This document shows, in pieces, positions 56,945 to 64,000 of a stretch of 64,000 bases of DNA. Made by a program: the position numbers and the translations under genes. Numbering within the stretch: position 1 is the first letter of the stretch; each line of letters begins with the position of its first letter. The stretch is taken from contig JAUTDP010000008.1 of NCBI GenBank assembly GCA_033439795.1, positions 744,001-808,000 on the forward strand. Direction: 5' to 3'. A model generated the notes under the pieces. That model worked only from the letters and a program-made list of their open reading frames with translations, ran no database searches and had not been told where the DNA came from. Origin of the DNA: Sordaria brevicollis. Its lineage: Eukaryota; Ascomycota; Sordariomycetes; Sordariales; Sordariaceae.

Positions 56945-59116
56945 ATGGACTCCTGCGACAGCACAATCACGCAACCCGCGGCCACGCAACTGCTACACCA
57001 GCTTTGTGATGCGTGCCGTGCAATCTTCCCTCCAGATCGCGAATGGCCTTTCCAACAACATTGCCAGAGAACTGGTCACACATTAACGGACTACACCCTA
57101 CGCCATTGTACGTTCAAAGATATCCGGGATGCTGCAACTGCGGGCTGCCACGTGTGTGCGAAGGTTGTCAACCAACCCCTTGGTGGGATCAAAGACAAGG
57201 AAAACCCCCCAGTCAGACTGTATGTACACGGGCGAACCTGTGATACCGTTAGTCAATTTACACTATATCTCACCGATGAGTTGAACTCGCAGATGAGAAC
57301 TATTAGTCCCGGGTGGATTGGACGTACTGCTCTCGGGAGGGTTTTCCTTCGTCCGCTCGACCCTAAAGAAACGACTACATATTCGGATGTCCAAAGCATT
57401 TCTCTTCCCGATTCCAACATGAGCCTCGTCGCCCTCAACAAAGCCAAGGAGTTGTTGCACTGGTGCCGACGCACTCACTCCAAATGCAGACTTGGCATAT
57501 ATGTTCCTCCCGAATCTCAGCAGTCAAAGTTCATACGGCTTATCGACATCCAGTCAGAGGACGCGCATAACTACACCTGTCGGCTGGTTAACCACTCCCT
57601 ACGGGATGATGTTGATTACATGACACTCAGTTACCGCTGGTCTGCGGAAGTCCGAGAAACACGATTGATGCAAAATAATAAGGGGATATACTACGAATCC
57701 ATTCCAACAAGTACCTGGCCGCAGATTTATCACGATGCTGTCTCTGTGGCACGCCATTTCGATACCCGGTATCTCTGGATAGACGCGTTATGCATCATTC
57801 AAGATGACTCTGATGACTGGAAAGAGCAGTCTGCACTGATGGATATCATATATGAAAGAGGTGTTCTGAATCTAGCTGGAATCATGGGCGAAAAAGCAGA
57901 TGGCCTGCGAGTGTGCAGAGATCCTTTGAGGGTCTTTCGCTGCGCGCTGAGTCATCCATCTGGTGAAACCTGGGAGTTGTATGATCCGGTAGACGAAGGC
58001 ATATACGTGGAGGATACCCTTGAAAACGCGCCCCTCTACAAGAGGGGATGGACATTTCAAGAACGGGTACTGTCCATGCGAACCTTGCACTTCGGTCCTC
58101 AGCTTGTCTGGGAGTGCTCTATGTGTTCCACTACGGAGAACAGCAGTGAGACGTCTTTTCCTCCTGCTCCCACACCTTCTTCAGTCTTGAAAGGAGCTTT
58201 ACGGAATTTTGACAGCTCGCGTGTGGCTAAGGAACGCCTCGCGGACCTGTGGCAGCGCGCCGTTGCGACATTTTCGAAGATGGAGTTGACCAAACCAAGT
58301 GACAAATTACCGGCATTGCAAGGGATTGTCAACCGTTTCGGGCATTCTCTTAACATGGATCCAATACATTACTATATAGCTGGCCTATGGTTGTTTGACA
58401 GTAATCAACTAGCGTGGTTCAGGATAGGGAAGAGAGATTGGCTCACCACCAAGGATGACGACTTGGCTCGCGAGCTCAGCTTACACCATCCTTCGTGGTC
58501 ATGGGCGATTTCCACGGAAGAAATCCACTTCACAGATTTCGATTCAGCGGCTCAGTTGGTTATATTTGGTGCTGATCGCGGCCGAGGTGCCGCTGGTTTA
58601 CGCTCCATTACGGTCGATAAATGCGTCTCCTTTGTTACTCTCGATAACGCCTCATCGCCGTTAGGCACGGCGACATCTGTAGCCATCACTCTACAAGGGA
58701 AATTCATTCACTGGCTAAACATTCGGAAAGCTCTAAAACTTTGGCAACCTGAAACACACTACTTTCAAGCACTATGCGGGGTCCCTTATCCTGGTGGGAT
58801 ATCTCTTCTTCAAGTCCTTATAATGCTTGATCGGCCTGTCCCCGACTCGAACATGACAAAAGGCATGAAGCTGTTGCCGATTTGGGGTTGCCGTGATACG
58901 CACGTAGGTGGAATTCTGGTCGTCTTCTGCGGGTTTCATGATGGCCTTGCAGTCTATCGTCGGCTCGGATATTTCGAGGTTCGACTTAGGCAACCATCCT
59001 CCGAAACGTTGATTCACTATCTTAGTCTGCCCAACGAACCTCCCAAACCCTTTTCTGGACCTACACGCGAATTACGCCGCGACTTCGATGAGTTCCCGCC
59101 TTTCAAGCTTATTTGA
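56945..59116 (+). CDS. HET-domain protein (heterokaryon-incompatibility family)
   Basis: Single exon of 723 codons from ATG 56945. The N-terminus (LCDACRAIF, then a Cys/His-spaced segment ending HVCAKV) is the usual lead-in of fungal HET proteins. The HET domain runs ~225-400: YMTLSYRWS, YLWIDALCIIQDDSDDWKEQ, the IYERGVLNLAG helix, and RGWTFQERVLSMRTLHFGPQ followed by LVWEC. The C-terminal ~320 residues contain the typical RxELSLHHPSWSWA block and a divergent remainder. Some members of the family trigger cell death when genetically different hyphae fuse; many have no known role. It has no NACHT/WD40 partner domain. There are no stop codons or RIP-like damage. Confidence 0.93.
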   Translation: MDSCDSTITQPAATQLLHQLCDACRAIFPPDREWPFQQHCQRTGHTLTDYTLRHCTFKDIRDAATAGCHVCAKVVNQPLGGIKDKENPPVRLYVHGRTCDTVSQFTLYLTDELNSQMRTISPGWIGRTALGRVFLRPLDPKETTTYSDVQSISLPDSNMSLVALNKAKELLHWCRRTHSKCRLGIYVPPESQQSKFIRLIDIQSEDAHNYTCRLVNHSLRDDVDYMTLSYRWSAEVRETRLMQNNKGIYYESIPTSTWPQIYHDAVSVARHFDTRYLWIDALCIIQDDSDDWKEQSALMDIIYERGVLNLAGIMGEKADGLRVCRDPLRVFRCALSHPSGETWELYDPVDEGIYVEDTLENAPLYKRGWTFQERVLSMRTLHFGPQLVWECSMCSTTENSSETSFPPAPTPSSVLKGALRNFDSSRVAKERLADLWQRAVATFSKMELTKPSDKLPALQGIVNRFGHSLNMDPIHYYIAGLWLFDSNQLAWFRIGKRDWLTTKDDDLARELSLHHPSWSWAISTEEIHFTDFDSAAQLVIFGADRGRGAAGLRSITVDKCVSFVTLDNASSPLGTATSVAITLQGKFIHWLNIRKALKLWQPETHYFQALCGVPYPGGISLLQVLIMLDRPVPDSNMTKGMKLLPIWGCRDTHVGGILVVFCGFHDGLAVYRRLGYFEVRLRQPSSETLIHYLSLPNEPPKPFSGPTRELRRDFDEFPPFKLI

Positions 59117-60585
59117 ACCTCGCAGTTCATACTTAAGTGGGAAATTGACCTGCGTCAAAACCTTAGACGGGTTTAGCAGGTCGGGAATCATCTTGTCCGG
59201 ACCATTCCTCATCTCTACGACTCTTGCGCCTCCATATTCACCTAGGTTATCCATTGGTTCCTTTTCTTTGTGCTCAAAACTGTTCGGCATTATGCGGTTT
59301 TCATGTCTCACAATTTCTTCACACCTTTATTACGGGTTGCTTCAACGTTCTTACGACGGTCCTTTTAACATTTCTATTTCTGCTATTTTTGCTTCCAGGC
59401 ATATGTATCAAATCGATTGTGGGTAACTATCAAACGTTGTTATACCAGTCAATTCTTTTTCGCAAGCCGCCGTCAAATTTAACCCCTTTCGCACAACACC
59501 TGCGTCGATAGCATGCCTACTGCAGTACCGCAGCGTTCTGTCCGTTTCCCAATTCAAATCTCGATCATCCTGGTGTATGGCATGTGCAGATGACTACCCA
59601 GAAACCTGCGCATACAGGATTTCTATTCTCAATACCCTTACTGATAAGCAGATCTTCCACCGTCCTGTCAACAACCACATCGAAATTCGCCCCGTCGTCA
59701 CCACTCGCCTTGAGCTTCTCAGAAGCGGACACTCTAACCACCATCCAATAACCTCCTAGGCTACCTCTCCACCCCGAGACCTCAAGTCTTGAGCTGTACT
59801 CCTCCTTCCTCTGCGCTAGCTTCCTCTCCAGCAATAGGATTAGTTGTCCTACTCCTGCCGAATGCTCGCATTTCACTGTTCTCGGCGGGATTTATTGACT
59901 GTTTTCTCGAGCACCAAGCCCCAAGGTCGCAGACAGAAGTACCCATACACCTCACGTTTGCTTAGGTCGCCTGCTCACGAGGCAGTCTTCTTTGTCAAGT
60001 TTATCGACAAAGAAGCATTCGCTTGGCGTTTCGTTGGCAATAGTTGGCGGGATGTTGGTCGCGAATGTTGGTCCGGTCTCAGACGAGTAAGTCTCCAACA
60101 GCACATTGGGTACGGGGACACCCGCTGCTTTGTAAGTCATGAGCAGTCTCAATTTCCCAATCAGTTGGGCTGGTTGATTCGAGGCCGGGAAACGACCATG
60201 GAAGGCAGTTGGCAAAACCCCATGAGCCAACTGAGCCCAGTCCTTTATTCACCTACCATGGGAAGGCTGGTACGCAACATGCCCAAATGTCTGTTGGGGC
60301 GGAGTTCCGACTGTTATGTTCACTTGACCATTTACGTCGGGATTGCCAACGAGACAAGGATGGGTATATAGACCGGTTTGATCTCCTCAGGACGGTTGAC
60401 CTTTCCGAATAAAGTACACGATCATTTGTCACCTACCTTCTTCCACTCATCCTCACACTGCGAGACAAATTTCAGTCGATCTGACAGCAACTCGAGCAAT
60501 TGCCACTTTACAATTTTCCGCTGTCGCACAGTCACTAGACAATTTCTCGACATCAACATCAGATCACCACTTTCCAAGAGTCCTC
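59117..60585. other. Intergenic region after the HET gene
   Basis: 1.5 kb with several overlapping short stop-free frames (for example 59,565-59,876 minus and 59,844-60,371 plus), none with a family motif or intron structure that I can support. Confidence 0.45.
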
Positions 60586-61107
60586 ATGTGTCTATATGAG
60601 CGCTGGGTGTGGGTCTGCGGATACGTATTGCTACGGTATCCTCAAAACGACGACGGAGACATCATCGAGCCGAGGTGCCGTAATCTCAACGAGTCCAAAT
60701 TTCCAAATAACTGCCCCGACCGTGAATGCGTCGGAACACTCACTTTCGACGAACATTGCTACCGATGCCAGGTTGGACGCATTGTTCCCAAATGGGTGTG
60801 CAGTCACTGCAGCCACGTCAACGACGCGGATTCGGACGTCTGTCAACGCAACTGGTCTACCGTCGAGTACAAGGGGAATCCTATACCTATGCACAGGCGG
60901 AACGGGGATAATATACGGAGTCGTGTAGACATTGCATCTACTCCCCCTTGTCCATACAGGCAGAAGGCAGACGTCAGTAGTCTACTCCCATCTAAGGGTT
61001 ATCTGGTCGGGTTCCAGGATGGTGTTTGCAAGTGTCATCAGACCACGGGTAAGGAGACTAAGGTGTCGTGGAAGAGTCCTTGTCATCTCCTGGATGCCGG
61101 CACCTGA
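60586..61107 (+). CDS. Hypothetical cysteine-rich protein
   Basis: 173 codons from ATG 60586 (MCLYERWVWVCGYVLLRYPQ). The first ~90 residues hold paired cysteines spaced like zinc ligands: CRN, NNCPDRECVG, HCYRCQ, WVCSHCSHVNDADSDVC. Similar short proteins opening with a Cys, an aromatic pair and CGY are frequent and unnamed in Sordariales. The second half is less structured but keeps a late CKCH. There is no signal peptide. An intron that removes part of the second half cannot be excluded. It lies between the HET and MFS genes without obvious functional link. Confidence 0.5.
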   Translation: MCLYERWVWVCGYVLLRYPQNDDGDIIEPRCRNLNESKFPNNCPDRECVGTLTFDEHCYRCQVGRIVPKWVCSHCSHVNDADSDVCQRNWSTVEYKGNPIPMHRRNGDNIRSRVDIASTPPCPYRQKADVSSLLPSKGYLVGFQDGVCKCHQTTGKETKVSWKSPCHLLDAGT

Positions 61108-61515
61108 ATTGGTTGGATCGATATGGATGTTGTGTTGTAGGGCCTGTTGTCTCGCAGAACCGAGCTCGCAAACTTCCAGGACTTTCGTCAATTTGAAATA
61201 GAAAGCAAAAAAGGGCGAATTCATGATCTAGACTTCATTGATGGCTGATGGATGATTGTCTTGCGCCGATGTGTGCACCCTTTTTTGTCTTTGCGTTTTG
61301 GTTAATCCATAGCGTTGGCGCAGAGGGTACCTATCGAGCGTGGGGATTAACAGTCTTCACTACCTCCTATCGTTGTCAGATTAATTTTCTGGCATACTTG
61401 TTGACTTTTAAGGTTTACAATATTATGTTCTCTTTGAAGTTGACTCAAAATGGGCGCGAGATATAAGTCAAGTCAAGTCAAGTAAGGATGCTCGTTGATC
61501 CCACTCCCATGGCCA
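61108..61515. other. Convergent intergenic region
   Basis: 3' flanks of the Cys-rich gene and the MFS gene; a GTCAA repeat of about four units lies near 61,467-61,482. No gene seen. Confidence 0.5.
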
Positions 61516-63089
61516 TCACAGATGATACTTGAAATCCAGCTCTCCATCACCAGTCTTAACCTTCCTCGTATCCTCCATCTCGCCTAGAGCAATTTTCTCC
61601 TTCTTTCGATTACACGACCAAATATACAACGACAGCCCAGCGATTAAAAACTCGGCCACGACCAAGCAGCCCAACGAGAATGCGTTCCCCAGCAAGTATG
61701 GCTTCTCCCGATAAATCTGGCCTGCCACAATACCGGCCGTGTTCGCAAACGTCTGCTGGATGCCAATCGCCGCCGCCCTCCGATAATGCGGCGCAACGTT
61801 GACAGTCAACCAAGTCACGGTCAAGCCCGGACTACTATAGACGGCCATCGCACACAAGAAAGTTCCAAAGAACTTGACCCCTTTGCTCGTCCTGCATATG
61901 ATCAAGATATACCCCAATATCCCAAACACATTAGCAAACGCCACCAACGGGCCCTTGACACAAAGCCTATCCGACAAGACAGCCAGCCCCATAAAGAACA
62001 ACCCGCCCGTGACATACACCGGAATAGTCAGATACTGCGCCTCAACACCATCGTGTCCCAGACTCCGTATAATGCTCGGCAAGAACGTGCTAAACCCATA
62101 CAGCAAAACATCCTGACAAAACTGAATCGCGGCCAGGATCCACATCTTCCTGTCCCTCGCCGCCAGCTTGACCTCCTCCCAACTAAACTCCTCACTACCC
62201 ATATACTGCTTCCTCTGCCTCGCTCTGACACGCATCATCCCCTTCTCTTTTTCGTTCAAAAAGTACGCCTCCGTGGGGTCATTCGGCAGCGCACACCACA
62301 CCACCACCGCAACAACGATACTAACCCCCCCTCAACAAAATAAACCCACCGCCACCCTTCCTGGCCCCCCACGCCATCCATTTTCAGTATGAGGTAGGCC
62401 AAAAGCCCCCCAAACGCCCCGGCTACGGTCGTGCACACAAATAAATACGATATCCTCTTCGCCTGCTCCTCCCTTTTATAAACCATGGTCAAATACAAAT
62501 TCAGCCCCGGAAACAACCCGCCCTCGCAAGCCCCCAGGACCAACCTCGCCGCGTACAGTCCGCCGATACTGGTTACAAACCCGCTGAAAATCGTTGTTAA
62601 CGACCAGACCACGCACAAGCTGGTTAACGTCACGCGCGGGGTTAGACGTTTTAAGAGAAGAGCCCAGGGCGACTCGAAGGTTACGTATGTGGCGTAAAAG
62701 ATTGAGACGGCCGTGGAGAATTGGGCTGGTGAGGCGCCGATGGATTCGGGCATGCCGGCTACGGCGACGTTGCCGATGTTGGTGCGGTCGAGGAGGCAGG
62801 AGGTGGAGATGAGCATGAGGAGGGGGAGGAGGAGGAGGTCGAGTTTGAGGAGGAGGGCGCGTTCGAGGGCGGGGTTGAGGGTTGAGGGGGGTTCTGGGGG
62901 TGTTGACGAGGAGGACGAGGAGGAAGGGGTGGTGGAAGGGGTCGTGGTTGTGGTGGGTTTGCTGTTGTCGGCGCCGGGGCCGGGGCTGGGCTTCTCGTCG
63001 TTGTCGGTGGTGCTGAGTTGGGAGTCATCTTGGCGTTCGAGGTCCTTATCCTCGGAGGAGGAAGACGTTGATCGTGGTGGTGAGGACAT
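61516..63089 (-). CDS. MFS transporter, Dal5-like anion:cation symporter, with one frameshift
   Basis: From ATG 63089 the frame encodes a Ser/Thr/Pro-rich cytosolic N-terminus (~75 residues), then membrane segments with STSCLLDRTNIGNVAVAG, the LDRxNIGNA signature of the allantoate-permease-like family, ACEGGLFPGLNLYL and GWRWVYFVEGG. At 62325-62331 a run of seven G (minus strand) breaks the frame; the other frame continues directly as SIVVAVVVWCALPNDPTEAY and runs to the end through six further membrane segments. One extra G would restore a ~525-residue protein with twelve segments. Substrates in the family are carboxylates, vitamins and ureides; which applies is unknown. The break could be real or a homopolymer error. 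Confidence 0.85.
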
Positions 63090-64000
63090 GGCTTATGGTA
63101 TTGTACTGTCTGGTAGCTGTTGTGAAAAGACGGTGAGGGAATGAAGTGGTGGAAGGGAAAGGGAGAGTGTCCTTTCTTCTTTTGTTTCCATCTCATGGAA
63201 TCGACATGGCTTCTGTCCACGGGTTTGGCGATCCCATCCTTGTCCTTTTAAGTAAAAAGAGGCATCCTCCTTCCTCACTCGATCTAGTGATTCAACCCAT
63301 CGTCACTCCCCTCCTGACTCGCCGTCTCGAAACATCAAGATCTCCCATAAAGACAACTCGTTGCTTCTGAATTTGTTCATGGAGTGTCGGACATGACGTT
63401 ACTATGCGCGGAGCTAATCACAAGCCCAAGACATTGTTGTAGATCCGTCAAAAGGATGGTCTTACAGCGGCTGCAGTATCTTTCGTTATCTAGTTCCGAT
63501 CGAGTCCCTGAGGGTGTTCTGGTAAAACATTTTTTATCGAATTAAGTTTGTTGTGCGAGGTGTGTGTCGTCACTGGCGTGTTGTGTAACGAAAAGGAACG
63601 AAAAAAAGAAGAGTTTATGTGTGACCTGGACCTGAGACGAACGAGTATTTATGACGCTGGTCCGGGTCGGTGGGCGTGGTTGTGGAACGACGCAGGTACC
63701 AGATTAAATGACATTGGCTGTTTATATAAATGGGCTAGGGGGGCTGCCGAACATTCCTTTATACCTCTAAGATTGAAAGGATCTTGAAGTACCGCAGACT
63801 AGTAGGTTCGTCGTCGGTAAGAGTTGGGATGACGGGCCCGGGCGAGGCATGGTCGGAGGAAAGTGGCCGGCGAGGCGGAGACGGTCGGAGCTTCGGTCGG
63901 GCAGGAGTAGTGGCAGTGTATTGTTCAACGATCAATTCATTTCAAGTGTAATATTCATTTATGCCGGTACTCGACCAGCTTGAAGAGGACGGACGTCCTT
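63090..64000. other. Upstream region of the MFS gene, to the window edge
   Basis: It holds the MFS promoter on the left. On the right, TATATAAA at 63723-63730 and an ATG at 63961 with an open frame to the edge may belong to a plus-strand gene outside the window; 40 bases are too few to call it. Confidence 0.4.

Noticed and set aside
63961..64000. ATG with open frame at the right edge (MPVLDQLEEDGRP)
   Set aside because: Only 40 bases are visible; a real gene is possible, but it cannot be judged.

Overview
The window is nuclear DNA of a filamentous ascomycete of the order Sordariales, most likely Neurospora or a close relative. The reasons are short introns of about 50-105 nt with GTRNGT donors and CTAAC-type branch sites, a fused tryptophan synthase of 708 codons with the layout of Neurospora trp-3, fungus-specific families (HET, CFEM, Rxt3, FHA-kinase), and a copia retrotransposon so depleted of C and G that repeat-induced point mutation (RIP) is the only ready explanation. 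The genus is an inference; the RIP pattern and gene structures are read directly.

Layout. 0-10 kb: the 5' exon of a gene leaving the left edge, a Utp12-domain ribosome-biogenesis protein, and a 1,636-residue low-complexity protein of unknown role. 11.3-17.6 kb: a 312-bp terminal-inverted-repeat element with a CAA target duplication, then a complete 5,660-bp Ty1/copia element with 174-bp LTRs and an AAAAG target duplication. 17.6-22.1 kb is gene-poor. 22-24 kb: a secreted S53 tripeptidyl-peptidase. 24-29 kb is gene-poor and may hold a long leader for the next gene. 29-34 kb: Rxt3 of the Rpd3L histone deacetylase complex. 35-40 kb: SDHAF4, an FHA-kinase broken by two one-base shifts, and a GNAT acetyltransferase. 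41.6-45.1 kb: three minus-strand secreted-protein genes (small Cys-rich protein, GH5 beta-mannanase, CFEM protein), each with a TATA box. 46-54 kb: mitochondrial aspartate aminotransferase with a 3-nt microexon, mitoribosomal bL28m, a coiled-coil protein, and trp-3 with a perfect CPC-1/Gcn4 site upstream. 55-63 kb: BTN1/CLN3, a HET-domain protein, a Cys-rich hypothetical protein, and an MFS (Dal5-like) transporter broken by a one-base shift.

Most genes are ordinary single-copy housekeeping or secretome genes and do not form a pathway cluster. I see no secondary-metabolite cluster, CRISPR array, rRNA or tRNA gene. The most unusual signals are the two transposons with exact boundaries (including a half-tRNA-Lys primer site and LTRs mutated only on their inner sides), the microexon, a 59-nt homopolymer inside an intron, and three gene-breaking one-base deficits that all fall in C/G homopolymers and therefore look more like sequence errors than gene death.
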